DNA of 64,000 bases, from the NCBI RefSeq assembly GCF_029960785.1, contig NZ_JASBQE010000005.1:124001-188000 (forward strand), in the 5' to 3' direction. The notes below the pieces were generated by a model. It was not told where the DNA came from. It saw nothing but the letters and a program-made list of their open reading frames with translations, and did no database searches. The position numbers and the translations under genes are program-made. Below are positions 43,415 through 52,761 of this stretch, piece after piece (positions within the stretch are counted from its first letter, which is position 1; each line of letters begins with the position of its first letter). The DNA is from Polyangium sp. 15x6 (lineage in GTDB: Bacteria > Myxococcota_A > Polyangia > Polyangiales > Polyangiaceae).

Positions 43415-45661
43415 GTGACGTTCGAGACACCTTCCACGCCCGATGTCGCAGCTCGCCATTCGTCCCTGGTCCCGGCCGCGGGCGACTCGGATCCCACGCA
43501 GTACCTGAATCGCGAGCTCTCGTGGCTCGAGTTCAACGCCCGCGTCCTCTCCGAGGCCGGCTCGATGGAGGTGCCGCTCTTCGAACGCCTCAAGTTCCTC
43601 GGGATCTTCTTCTCGAACCTCGACGAGTTCTTCATGGTGCGCGTGGCGGGCCTGCAGGCCCAGACGCACCGCACGATCACCGAGGTCCCGCCGGACGGCA
43701 TGAAGCCGCAGGAGCAGCTCCTCGCCATCAGCGCGCGTGCGCACGCGCTTGTCGACAGCGCGTACCGGCTCTGGAACACGGAGATGCTGCCGGCGCTGCA
43801 CCGCGTGGGCGTGCGGATCGTGCGGCCCGAGGAGCTCGACGCGGCCGAGCTCGCGGTGCTCGACGAGCGGTTCCGCACGGACATTTTCCCGATCCTCACG
43901 CCGCTCGCGATCGACCCCGGCCATCCGTTCCCGCACCTGCGCAACAAGAGCATCAACCTCGGCATCATGTTCAGCCGCGAGCACGAGGGCGAGGAGCCCG
44001 GCTTCGGCGTGATCCAGGTGCCGCCGATGCTGAGCCGCCTCATGCGCGTGCGCGTCGACGGCTGCGGACGAGCGTTCGTGCTGCTGGAAGACGTGATCGC
44101 GCGCCACGTAAAGGAGTTCTTCCCGGTCTCGCGTCTCCGCGGGACGTACCCGTTCCGCGTCACGCGCAACTGGGACCTCGAGATCGACGAGGAAGAAGGC
44201 GAGGACCTCCTCGAGACGATCCAGGCCGAGCTCCGGCGCCGTGATCGCGGCAACGCCGTGCGCGTGGAGATCGGCGTCGGCGGCGGCGTGGGCGCGAGCG
44301 TGCAGCGCCTCTGCCGCGCGCTCGGCATCGATCCGAACCTCGACGTCTACCGCGTCTCGGGCCCGCTCAGCATCGCGGATCTCGTCTCCGTGGTGGGCGA
44401 GGAGGATCGGCGGGATCTGCGCGACGAGGTCTTCACGCCGCAGGTGCCGGTCGCGCTGCGCGACGTCGAGGATCCGTTCGCCGTGATCCGCGAGCGGGAC
44501 GTCTTGCTCCACCACCCGTACGACTCGTTCGAGCCGGTGGTCGAGTTCGTCTCGCGCGCGGCCGACGATCCGAACGTGCTCGCGATCAAGCAGACGCTCT
44601 ACCGCACCGGCGGCGACTCGCCGATCGTGAAGGCGCTCGCGCGGGCCGCGGAGAACGGCAAGCAGGTGACGGCGATCGTCGAGCTCAAGGCGCGCTTCGA
44701 CGAGGCCTCGAACATCCAGTGGGCGCGCACGCTCGAGCAGAGCGGCGCGCAGGTGATCTACGGCCTGCTCGGCCTGAAGACGCACGTGAAGGCGCTGCTC
44801 GTGGTGCGGCGGGAGAAGGACAAACTCCGGCGCTACGTGCACCTCTCGACGGGCAACTACAACCCGCACACGGCGCGCCTCTACACGGACTTCGGCGTCT
44901 TCACGGCGAACCGCGAGCTCGGCGAGGACGTGACCTCGCTCTTCAACCTGCTCACGGGCTACAGCGCGCCGCCGAAGTGGAACCGGCTCGTGGTGGCGCC
45001 GCTCGGGCTGCACGAGGCGATCCTCGGGCTCATCGCGCGCGAGACCGAGCACGCGCGCGCGGGCCGGAAGGCCGAGATCGTGGCGCAGATGAACGCGCTC
45101 GTGGACGTGGACGTGATCGACGCGCTCTATTCGGCGAGCCAGCACGGCGTCGACATCCGGCTCTTCGTCCGCGGCATCTGCTGCTTGCGTCCCGGGATCC
45201 CGGGGCTCTCGGAGCGGATCCAGGTGCGCGCACTCATCGACCGCTTCCTCGAGCACAAGCGCGTCTTCCGCTTCGCGAACGGCGGCAGCGAGGAGCTTTA
45301 CTTCTCGAGCGCGGACTGGATGCCGCGGAACTTCCACCGACGCGTGGAGGTGCTCGTGCCGCTGCTCGATCCGGCCGCGCGCACCCGCGCCGAGGACATG
45401 CTCGCGACGCTCGAGGCGGACACGGCGAAGACGTGGGCGCTCAACGCGGACGGCAGTTACACGCGCGTCGCGACGCCCCCGGGCGCGACCCCGGTGCGCT
45501 CGCAGCAGCGGTTCATGGAGCTCGCGCGCGAGCGGCCGAAGCCGGCCGACGTGCTCGCGCGGGGCGGCCGGTTCCACATCTTCCAGGTGGGCCACGGCGA
45601 GGGCGGCGACGAGCTACGCCGCAAGAACGGCAAGAAAAAGAAGCACCATCCCCCGTCCTGA
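43415..45661 (+). CDS. ppk: Polyphosphate kinase 1
   Basis: This 748-residue enzyme makes inorganic polyphosphate from ATP. All four PPK1 domains are visible: N-terminal 'YLNRELSWLEFNARVL', head domain with 'LKFLGIFFSNLDEFFMVRVAG', and the two phospholipase-D-like catalytic domains with VHLSTGNYNPHTARLYTD (autophosphorylated His region) and 'DIRLFVRGICCLRPG'. Length is in the usual 690-750 range. The start is GTG at 43415, and the upstream sequence offers no better start. It is monocistronic. A 7-bp inverted repeat (CCGATCG-11-CGATCGG at 43369-43393) lies just upstream and may be an operator. Confidence 0.96.
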   Translation: MTFETPSTPDVAARHSSLVPAAGDSDPTQYLNRELSWLEFNARVLSEAGSMEVPLFERLKFLGIFFSNLDEFFMVRVAGLQAQTHRTITEVPPDGMKPQEQLLAISARAHALVDSAYRLWNTEMLPALHRVGVRIVRPEELDAAELAVLDERFRTDIFPILTPLAIDPGHPFPHLRNKSINLGIMFSREHEGEEPGFGVIQVPPMLSRLMRVRVDGCGRAFVLLEDVIARHVKEFFPVSRLRGTYPFRVTRNWDLEIDEEEGEDLLETIQAELRRRDRGNAVRVEIGVGGGVGASVQRLCRALGIDPNLDVYRVSGPLSIADLVSVVGEEDRRDLRDEVFTPQVPVALRDVEDPFAVIRERDVLLHHPYDSFEPVVEFVSRAADDPNVLAIKQTLYRTGGDSPIVKALARAAENGKQVTAIVELKARFDEASNIQWARTLEQSGAQVIYGLLGLKTHVKALLVVRREKDKLRRYVHLSTGNYNPHTARLYTDFGVFTANRELGEDVTSLFNLLTGYSAPPKWNRLVVAPLGLHEAILGLIARETEHARAGRKAEIVAQMNALVDVDVIDALYSASQHGVDIRLFVRGICCLRPGIPGLSERIQVRALIDRFLEHKRVFRFANGGSEELYFSSADWMPRNFHRRVEVLVPLLDPAARTRAEDMLATLEADTAKTWALNADGSYTRVATPPGATPVRSQQRFMELARERPKPADVLARGGRFHIFQVGHGEGGDELRRKNGKKKKHHPPS

Positions 45662-45683
45662 GAAGGGCCCGGAGCGGGGCTCG

Positions 45684-48005
45684 TCAGGGTTTGACGGAGA
45701 CCTTGTGCACGAGGTCTCCGTCGACGAACGCGCTCCACGCCCCCGTCGCGCGGCCGATCCACGCGTACTGACCGTCGAGGTGCGGGTGCCTCGCGTGCAT
45801 CACGAAGATCTGGCTCGACCCGGTGTCGCGGCCCGCGAGCGCGACGCCCACCGTGAGCGGAGCGAACGCGATCGGCGACGTCTCGCAGCGCAGCGGCGCC
45901 TTGCCCGGCGGTCCGCCGTAGCCGTCGCCGAAGGGCGCGCCGAGCTGCGTCACGAAGCCCGGCACCACGCGGTGCACGACCATCCCGTCGTAGTAACCGG
46001 CGCGCGCGAGATCCACGATCCGCGTGACGGCCACCGGCGCGACGTTGGCGTCGAGCACGAGTGATGCCTCGCCGACGTCCGTCTCCAGGGTGAGCGTCAC
46101 GGTGCCCGCCGCGCGCGCGTCGAGCTCCGGCGGCTTCGGCCCGCCGCCCGGCGGCGCCTTGCAGGACGTCACCGGTTTGCCCGAGACGAGCTCGATCGCC
46201 TTCTCCGCACGCTTGCGGAGCTCGGGCCACGAGGATCGGCAGAGCTCTTCGAGCCGCGGCTGCGTCTCCTTCAAGCCGAGCGCGCCTGCGGCCTCGATCA
46301 TCGAGCTCACGTGCTCGGGATCGTTCTCCACGTCGGCGCGACCGAGCGCCGCCACGATGGCCTTCACGATCGCGGGCGAAGGCGCGCGCGTGACCGTCTC
46401 CTCCGCGGCCTGCTCCTCGTCGCCCTTCTTCTTCTTGCCCTTCTTCTTTCGTTTCTCGGGCTCGGTCGCGAGGTTCGGCTTCCGCGCGATCACGCCTGCC
46501 GCCGTCGACACGAGGCCCGGCTCCGGCGCTGCGAGCGCGGCTTCGAGCAGCGGCCCTGCCTCCTCCGCGAGCTCTTCGTGCGTCGGGAGCAGCTCGATCG
46601 CGGCCTCGCGCGCCCGCAGATCGCCGCCCTTTGCGTGCGTGAGGAACACCGCGCGCCGTGAGCCCTCGATCGGCGCTCGATCCAGCACCTTCACCATCGC
46701 CCGCGCGCCGATCGATCCCGGCTGCCCCGGTACCTTCGCGCCCGCGTCCGCGCCGTCGCCGCCCGCGAGCGCGGCCGTCACGTCGCACCGCGCGAGCAGC
46801 GGATCCCGCACGTCGGCGCCCGCGAGCGCCGTCGCGGCGCTGCACCGGATCCAGGCCATTCGCCGCAGCACCGTGACCGGCGCCGAGGGCGGCGGCTCCA
46901 TCGTGGCCAGATCCTTGAGCCACTTCTTCGCCTTGGTCGTCGGTTCGAGCGCGTCGAGCGTGGCGAGGAGCACGCCGATGTCCTCCCCGAGCGCGGTGAG
47001 CGCGACGGCCCCGCCCGGCGGAATGAGCGCGGGCAACGTGGACGCGAGCATGGCTTGTCCGGCCGTACCGAGGCGACGGAGCGCGCGCGCGGCCTCCGCG
47101 CGTTCGGCCGCCGTGAAGAGCGTCGCCCCGCCGAGCACGCGTCCGAGATCCGCCGCGGCTTCCGGGCCTGCACGACCGAGCGCGCGGACGGCGAAGATCC
47201 GGTACGGACCGGGCTCCGCGAGGCGCGCGCCCGCGACCTCGCGCAGGCGCGCCGTTACCGTGTTCGGCACGTTTTCGAGCCGACCGATGGGGAAGAGCCC
47301 CTCGGGCGCGGGCGGCGACGACGCGCTCCCCGCCGCGAGGTTGAGCAGCGCCGCGAGCGTCTCCTCGCGGAGCCGCTCCTTCACCGCGGCGAGATCTCCC
47401 AGCGCGAACGCCGCGGCCGACGCTTGCGCCTCCGTGCCCGAGAGCCACGCGACCAGCGTCGGCTCGCTCTGCTCGGCCCCGCAGCGGCCGATGGCGCGCG
47501 CGATCGCCATGCGCGGCTCGAACGTTCCGCTCTCTCGTCCATCGACCGGCGCGCTTTTCGGAGGTGGAGCCTCCTTCGCATCGCCGATCGACAACGAGCG
47601 CGCCACGAGCGCCGTGACGGTCGCCTTGTCGCCCGTCGTGCACGACGAACCGAGCCCGTAGGCCGCCCACGTGACGACCTCCGGATCCTCGTCGGCGAGC
47701 GCGCGCAGGAGCCCCGGCTGCGCGTCCGCGCCGCCGATCCGCGCGAGGGCACGAGCGGCCGCGCGCCGCACCGAGACATCACGGTTCTGCTGGTCCGAGC
47801 TCGTGATCTCCGCGGCCGCACGCCGATGTTCCGCGACGAGCAGCGCTTCTTGCCGCTGCTTCGCTTCATCGACCACCACGGCCGCCGCGTCGGATCCTGC
47901 GTCCGTGCTCGACGTCGTGGGCTCGCCTCGGCTGCACGCGCCGAGCGCGGCGACGACGCCGAGCACGAGGCCTCTCGGACCTCGCCTCGTTCCCTCGCGC
48001 TTCAT
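45684..48005 (-). CDS. HEAT-repeat lipoprotein fused to a cyclophilin-type PPIase
   Basis: The 773-residue precursor has lipobox LGAC (Cys about residue 24), then some 560 residues of HEAT/armadillo-like helical repeats ('PRVRRAAARALARIGGADAQ'-type, 'PEVVTWAAYGLGSS', 'PEAAADLGRVLGG'), a Lys-rich stretch (RKKKGKKKKG) and a C-terminal cyclophilin domain (about 610-773) with 'YYDGMVVHRVVPGFVTQLG' and 'FVMHARHPHLDGQYAWIG'. Cyclophilins isomerise peptidyl-proline bonds. This combination suggests a periplasmic folding or quality-control factor with a large scaffold. Its start overlaps the stop of the upstream DUF218 gene in ATGA. HEAT and PPIase are clear; the biological client is unknown. Confidence 0.88.
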   Translation of the reverse strand: MKREGTRRGPRGLVLGVVAALGACSRGEPTTSSTDAGSDAAAVVVDEAKQRQEALLVAEHRRAAAEITSSDQQNRDVSVRRAAARALARIGGADAQPGLLRALADEDPEVVTWAAYGLGSSCTTGDKATVTALVARSLSIGDAKEAPPPKSAPVDGRESGTFEPRMAIARAIGRCGAEQSEPTLVAWLSGTEAQASAAAFALGDLAAVKERLREETLAALLNLAAGSASSPPAPEGLFPIGRLENVPNTVTARLREVAGARLAEPGPYRIFAVRALGRAGPEAAADLGRVLGGATLFTAAERAEAARALRRLGTAGQAMLASTLPALIPPGGAVALTALGEDIGVLLATLDALEPTTKAKKWLKDLATMEPPPSAPVTVLRRMAWIRCSAATALAGADVRDPLLARCDVTAALAGGDGADAGAKVPGQPGSIGARAMVKVLDRAPIEGSRRAVFLTHAKGGDLRAREAAIELLPTHEELAEEAGPLLEAALAAPEPGLVSTAAGVIARKPNLATEPEKRKKKGKKKKGDEEQAAEETVTRAPSPAIVKAIVAALGRADVENDPEHVSSMIEAAGALGLKETQPRLEELCRSSWPELRKRAEKAIELVSGKPVTSCKAPPGGGPKPPELDARAAGTVTLTLETDVGEASLVLDANVAPVAVTRIVDLARAGYYDGMVVHRVVPGFVTQLGAPFGDGYGGPPGKAPLRCETSPIAFAPLTVGVALAGRDTGSSQIFVMHARHPHLDGQYAWIGRATGAWSAFVDGDLVHKVSVKP

Positions 48006-48565
48006 CGAGCGTTCTCCTCGGCGTTCTCCGCGCCGGACACACGGGGACCGGGCCTCGGCACGGCGCGAACGAGCGCGTGCGCGCGCCGGAGGGCGCGTCG
48101 ATCGAGCCACGCGCAGACGAGCTCGTGCCCGTGTCGATACGCGCGCCGCAGGGCCCCGACGCGCACGCCTTCGGACGGCAGCGGCCACGCATCGACGCCC
48201 ACGCGGCGAAAGTTCTGGATCGCGCGCTCCACGTGCCACGCGCACGTCACCACGAGCACACGCCGCGCTTCTCTTCGACGCAGGATCTCCGCCGAAAACG
48301 CCGCGTTTTCGTGCGTCGTGAGCGACCAGAGCTCGGTCGTCACGGCCTCTTCCGGCACCCCCGCACGGACCAGCGCTCGGCGCAAGGCTTCCGCTTCGAT
48401 CTGCGCGCCCCAGCGACGCCCGCCGCTGGTCACGATGTGGGGAGCGACACCCGCCTGATACGCTTCGGCGGCCTTGGCTGCGCGGCGCGCTGCGGCGGTC
48501 GTGAGCCGACCCGACGGCAGCACGCGGCATCCGAGGACCACGATGGCATCTGCGCGATCCGGCAT
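48002..48565 (-). CDS. DUF218 / YdcF-like protein
   Basis: This 187-residue protein has the DUF218 fold signatures: 'DAIVVLGCRVLPSGRL' at the start, VTSGGRRWG, LTTHENA and 'RRVLVVTCAWHVERAIQNF'. Members (SanA, YdcF, ElyC relatives) are linked to envelope integrity and polyprenyl-phosphate or SAM binding, but the chemistry is not settled. There is no membrane segment in this copy. The start at 48565 opens the domain at once; a longer frame to 48775 reads through noncoding sequence. Its stop overlaps the start of the HEAT-cyclophilin gene by four bases, so the two are translated together and may share an envelope role. Confidence 0.85.
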   Translation of the reverse strand: MPDRADAIVVLGCRVLPSGRLTTAAARRAAKAAEAYQAGVAPHIVTSGGRRWGAQIEAEALRRALVRAGVPEEAVTTELWSLTTHENAAFSAEILRRREARRVLVVTCAWHVERAIQNFRRVGVDAWPLPSEGVRVGALRRAYRHGHELVCAWLDRRALRRAHALVRAVPRPGPRVSGAENAEENAR

Positions 48566-48698
48566 CGGGCCGACGATAGCCGAACCGACGCCGCTCGCCA
48601 GAAAGTCACGTAAGGGCCACCTCTCGCTTGACGTTGCGCCCGGTAGGCATTTATCACGGGGAATCGGACCAAGGGCGGGGGCCGGAAGGGCGATCAGG

Positions 48699-49532
48699 AT
48701 GCGACTCAAGATGTGGGGTGTCCGCGGAAGCATCCCCACGCCCGGACCCGACACGGTCGAGTTCGGCGGCAACACGAGCTGCTACGAAGTGCGGGCCGGC
48801 GAGACGTTGATCATCCTGGACGGGGGCACGGGTCTGCGCCTCCTCGGGCAGAGCCTTCTCCGGGAGATGCCGTTCGAGGCGTGGATGTTCTTCAGCCACG
48901 TCCACTGGGATCACATCCAGGGCTTCCCGTTCTTCACGCCCGCCTTCGTCCGCAAGAACACGGTCCACCTTTTCGGCGGCCTCAACGTCTCGCGCACGCT
49001 CGAAGAGACGCTCGCGGGCCAGATGGACTACCCGAGCTTCCCCGTCCACCTCTCGGAGATGGGCGCGAACATGACCTTCCGCGACCTCTACGAGGGCGAG
49101 GTCGTGACGATCGGTCGCAAGCAAGACGTGCGCGTCTCGAACGCGCGCGGCAACCATCCGAACGGCGTCTACGCGTACCGCATCGACCACGAAGGCAAGT
49201 CGCTCGTGTACATCACGGACTCGGAGCACTACGCGATCGTGGATCCGAAGCTCCGCAAGCTCGCGCAAGGCGCGGACGTCCTGATCTTCGACGCGATGTA
49301 CACGCCCGAGGAGTACGCGGGCGAGGTCGGCGGCGGCCCGAAGACGGGCTGGGGTCACGCGACGTTCGTAGCAGGCTGCGAGCTCGCGAATGCCGCGGGC
49401 GTCAAGCAGCTCATCCTGCACCACCACGATCCGCTGCAGACCGACGCGATGGTCCGCGAGAAGGAGCGCCGCGCGCGGGAGCTCTTCCCGAACACGATCG
49501 CGGCGAAAGAAGGTTTGGTGATCGATATCTGA
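48699..49532 (+). CDS. MBL-fold metallo-hydrolase
   Basis: This 277-residue metallo-beta-lactamase-fold protein begins MRLKMWGVRGSIPTPG, with the zinc-site motif HVHWDH (about residues 66-71) and later 'LVYITDSEHY', 'DVLIFDAMYTPEEY' and LILHHHDP carrying further ligands. The start 'WGVRGSIP' and the spacing put it with the RNase Z/PhnP-like group of hydrolases, often annotated as cyclic-nucleotide or phosphodiester hydrolases. It is cytoplasmic, about 280 residues as usual, and monocistronic. GGAAGGG lies upstream of the ATG at 48699. Substrate unknown. Confidence 0.88.
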   Translation: MRLKMWGVRGSIPTPGPDTVEFGGNTSCYEVRAGETLIILDGGTGLRLLGQSLLREMPFEAWMFFSHVHWDHIQGFPFFTPAFVRKNTVHLFGGLNVSRTLEETLAGQMDYPSFPVHLSEMGANMTFRDLYEGEVVTIGRKQDVRVSNARGNHPNGVYAYRIDHEGKSLVYITDSEHYAIVDPKLRKLAQGADVLIFDAMYTPEEYAGEVGGGPKTGWGHATFVAGCELANAAGVKQLILHHHDPLQTDAMVREKERRARELFPNTIAAKEGLVIDI

Positions 49533-49586
49533 GGGGGGTCGGGGGCGGTTTTCCCTTGGAAGTCGAACGATCGACCTCATCCCCAT

Positions 49587-49611
49587 CCCCCTCTCCCGCG
49601 GGGAGAGGGGG
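49587..49611. terminator. Perfect 11-bp hairpin between convergent genes
   Basis: CCCCCTCTCCC, loop GCG, GGGAGAGGGGG. It lies 54 bases after the MBL stop and 27 bases before the stop of the convergent sigma-factor gene, with no T tract on either side. The same CTCTCCC/GGGAGAG core forms a hairpin at 19591-19620. Likely a bidirectional terminator or a dispersed palindrome. Confidence 0.6.
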
Positions 49612-49638
49612 CGATGTCTGCGGTGATGGACCGAGCTC

Positions 49639-50448
49639 CTAGTGGAGCAGCTCGGTGAGCCGCGCGCGGACGCGCTTCTTCGCGCGCTCCTCGATCTGAC
49701 GCACGCGCTCCTTGCTCACGCCGAAGTCGGCGCCGAGCTCTTCGAGCGTCGCCGGGTCTTCGCTGAGCCAGCGCGCGTTCGCGATCTTCTGCTCGCGCGG
49801 CGAGAGCTCCGTGACGATCTGCCGCAGCGCCGTGGCGACTTGCCGCTGCTCCTCATCCTGACACGCCTGATCCTCGGGCGAGGGGAGAGGCGAGGAGAGA
49901 CGGTCGAGCGGCGCGTCGCCCTCGGGGTTCTTCTTGTCGAGGCTCACGTCGCGCGCCATGAGCAGCGGCAGGAGCTCCATCACGCGCTCGCGCGGCAGGC
50001 CGCTCTGCGCGGCGAGGACGTCCGGATCGCGCTCGTGCGTGCGGCGGAAGATGCGCAAGACGCGCCGCTCGCTCTTCGAGGAGCCGAGCCGCACGATGCG
50101 GTAGCCGCGCGCCACATGCTCGCGGATCTCGGCGCGGATCCAGTACGCGGCGTACGTCACGAGCCGACAGCCGCGCGACGGGTCGAAGCGCTCGGCCGCC
50201 TTGAGCAGGCCGATGTTGCCTTCCTGGACGAGGTCCTCCACCGGGATGCCCCAGCGCCGGTACTCGAGGGCGATGGTCATCACGAAGGGCAGACACGCCT
50301 CTATGATGCGGCGACCCGCGTCGCGGTCGCCGCTCCGGAAGCGCTCGGCGAGGTCGCGCTCCAGCTCGGGGGTCAAGGGCTCGCGCTTGTCGAGCTCGCG
50401 CTGGCGCGGAGCGTGGGCGAAGACGGCGGGACTTCGGCTCTCGGCCAT
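49639..50448 (-). CDS. RNA polymerase sigma factor, RpoH-like
   Basis: This 269-residue group of sigma-70 factors has region 2 ('LPFVMTIALEYRRWGIPVED', 'GLLKAAERFDPSRGCRLVTYAAYWIRAEI') with the -10 recognition helix, and region 4 ('LEELGADFGVSKERVRQIEE') with the -35 helix. The RpoH-type features are the short N terminus, the 'YRIVRLGSSKSERR' stretch after region 2 and no region 1.1. It probably directs a stress or heat-shock regulon, though Polyangiales have several such factors. It is divergent from the S41 protease gene with a 235-bp spacer carrying two GGGGCGCCCC palindromes (50595-50604 and 50636-50645). The ATG at 50448 is the natural start. Confidence 0.92.
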   Translation of the reverse strand: MAESRSPAVFAHAPRQRELDKREPLTPELERDLAERFRSGDRDAGRRIIEACLPFVMTIALEYRRWGIPVEDLVQEGNIGLLKAAERFDPSRGCRLVTYAAYWIRAEIREHVARGYRIVRLGSSKSERRVLRIFRRTHERDPDVLAAQSGLPRERVMELLPLLMARDVSLDKKNPEGDAPLDRLSSPLPSPEDQACQDEEQRQVATALRQIVTELSPREQKIANARWLSEDPATLEELGADFGVSKERVRQIEERAKKRVRARLTELLH

Positions 50449-50683
50449 GGGGACTCCTCGCGCCCCGGGGCGTTCCCGCTGCCTCCGCGGCGGCGGGATG
50501 GGGAAGGCGCGCGGCCCGCCAATGCAGGGCCGATGCCGTACGCAAATCAGGCTCTTTCTCGAAACCGGGCGATCTCGTTTCGCGCAAACGTCACGGGGCG
50601 CCCCGGGGGCGCGAAACGGTTGCGTGAATCCGTGAGGGGCGCCCCGGCGTCGCGGGGGCCACGCGCGCCCCTCGCTCCTCGAG

Positions 50684-52636
50684 ATGTTCGTACGCCGTTT
50701 TCACCCCCGCGCCCCGGGCGTGGTACACCCTTTCCAGACACACGTGGGCAGGCGTCTCGCATCCAGAGGGTGGTACTTCGCTGCTGCCACCGCCATCCTC
50801 GCGGTCGCGGCGCAGCGGCCGGCCGAGCCTCCGAAGCCCGCGCAACGCGGCATCGCGCTGTGGTCGCTGCGCACCCTCGACGTCACGGACGAAGAGGCCC
50901 TCGGCGCGGAGTGCGGCGCGCCCTCGGGCGGCGGCCTCGTCCTTCCGACGGGGGCGCCCGCGGCGCTCTCCTGCGACGCGGCGCGCACCATCATCGCGCA
51001 GGTCCGCGCGAACCTCGCGGCGCCGGTCACCGACGTCGAAGCCGCAAAGTTTGCCGATGGGGTCGTCGACTGGCTCGACCCGCACGGGCTCTGGTCCGTC
51101 GCGCCCGACGCGCCCGTCGCGCCGCTCGTGCGCCGCGAAGGCGAGCGGCTCCTGCGGGAGCTCCAAACCGCGCCGAACGGCGGCCCTTGCGCCGCGGCGG
51201 ACGTGGTCGGCGCCTCGCTCGCGACCTGGATGAAGACGCTGCGCGTGTCCTTCGACGAGGGCCTGCGTGAAGGTCGCCCCGAAGGCCGCCCCCCAGCGCG
51301 CTCGCCCGCCGAGGTCTGGCGCACGGTGACCGCCGCGCCCTTCGAGGACGGACCGATCACGCGCAAGGGTCGCGAGCTCGCGCGGGAGCTCGGACGCGAG
51401 GTCGGCGCGGCGCGGGCCGCGTACGGCGCGGCGCTCGACCCGTACGTCACTGCGGCGGGCCAGCGGCTCTTCCCCGAGCTCACGGCCGAGGCCTGGGGCC
51501 GCGTGGTCATCGCGGCCGCGGTGCGCGCGTACGTGCCCCAGCTCGACGCGCATGGCGCGTGGGCGCCGCTCGACGAGGAGATCTCGATCTACGACCTCGA
51601 CCTCGAGACGAGCCCGCCGCTTCGCCTCTGGTCGGAGATGACGCGGACGGCGCTCGGCGTCCGCATCGATCGAAGCGCGCTCGCGCCGCTCCTCGACGGC
51701 GACGTCGTGCTCTCCGTGCGTGGTGTGCCGCTCGCGGGCATGAGCGTGGAGCAGGCCGAGCAGAGCGCCCTCGTCGAAGGTGCGCCGCACGGCCCACCGG
51801 CTTCCGTGACGATCCTCCGGCCGCATGTCGCTGAGCCCTTGGAGCTCGTCGTCGCGCCTGCGCCCGCGCGGGAAGGTCCCGCGCCTCCGGCCGAACCCCC
51901 GGAGCTGCCCTTCGACGTCGTCCGGTACGCGGATGGTCGCGTCGCCGTCGTCACGGTTCCGGACGTCCCCGATGATCTGGGCGATCGGATCGGCGCGGCG
52001 CTCGCGCGCGTCCGCGAAGCGCACGACGTTCGCGGCGTGCTGCTCGACCTGCGGGCGAATGGCGGCGGCTCGACGGATGGCGCGATGGCGGCGCTCGGCC
52101 ATTTCCTCCCCGGCGCGGCGCTCTTTCCGATGCGCCGGCGGGATGGCGGCGTCGAGGTCGAGCGGGCGCCCGAGGTCCCCGCGGAAGAGTCGTATTCGGG
52201 TCCGCTCGCGGTGCTCGTGGACGGCGACTCCGCGAGCGCGGCGGAGATGATCGCGGGGGCGATCGCGAGTTATCGACGCGGTGTAGTCATTGGAGACCGT
52301 ACGTATGGCAAAGGCTGCGCGCAGGAATACCTCGACGACGAGGCGCACGCGGGCGTCCTTCGTTTGACGACATTGCTCTTTTCTTTGCCGGATGGCGCGC
52401 CGGTCCAGAAAGTCGGCATATCGCCGCAGATCACGCTCTCGCTCCCGGCGGCGACGGAGCGGGAGGCGCGGCTTTCGCGCGCGCTCGAGCCCTGGCGTGG
52501 GCCGGACGTGCGGGATTCTGCGCTCGTGCGCGAGGTGCCGTGGGCGCTGCATGGCGGGCGTGTCGGTCCTTGTCGGGACGAGACGGTCTGCCGCGCGCTC
52601 CGGGCGCTCGGGACATCCGTGGCCGCGGCGCGCTGA
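50684..52636 (+). CDS. S41-family C-terminal processing protease
   Basis: This 650-residue periplasmic serine protease has an N-terminal hydrophobic stretch ('GWYFAAATAILAVAA', about residues 29-44) as signal or anchor, a PDZ-like domain ('LLDGDVVLSVRGVPLAGMSV', about 345-365) and the S41 catalytic domain with LLDLRANGGGSTDGAM, the nucleophile Ser518 in DSASAAE, and the catalytic Lys about 25 residues later in GDRTYGKG. Homologs (Prc/CtpA) cut proteins at their C termini in envelope and signalling pathways. The large insert between PDZ and anchor (residues 60-300) is longer than in typical CtpA. No ribosome-binding site is clear. Targets unknown. Confidence 0.9.
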   Translation: MFVRRFHPRAPGVVHPFQTHVGRRLASRGWYFAAATAILAVAAQRPAEPPKPAQRGIALWSLRTLDVTDEEALGAECGAPSGGGLVLPTGAPAALSCDAARTIIAQVRANLAAPVTDVEAAKFADGVVDWLDPHGLWSVAPDAPVAPLVRREGERLLRELQTAPNGGPCAAADVVGASLATWMKTLRVSFDEGLREGRPEGRPPARSPAEVWRTVTAAPFEDGPITRKGRELARELGREVGAARAAYGAALDPYVTAAGQRLFPELTAEAWGRVVIAAAVRAYVPQLDAHGAWAPLDEEISIYDLDLETSPPLRLWSEMTRTALGVRIDRSALAPLLDGDVVLSVRGVPLAGMSVEQAEQSALVEGAPHGPPASVTILRPHVAEPLELVVAPAPAREGPAPPAEPPELPFDVVRYADGRVAVVTVPDVPDDLGDRIGAALARVREAHDVRGVLLDLRANGGGSTDGAMAALGHFLPGAALFPMRRRDGGVEVERAPEVPAEESYSGPLAVLVDGDSASAAEMIAGAIASYRRGVVIGDRTYGKGCAQEYLDDEAHAGVLRLTTLLFSLPDGAPVQKVGISPQITLSLPAATEREARLSRALEPWRGPDVRDSALVREVPWALHGGRVGPCRDETVCRALRALGTSVAAAR

Positions 52637-52761
52637 TCCTTTTGGCGCAGGCTGGGCCAACGCCGCGACATCGCGGCCTGCCTTTGCATTCGCGGTGGGC
52701 CTCGAAAGAACGTGATACGCTGTGGCATTACGCTTGCTGAAGGGCGTGTCTGGAGGCCGTG

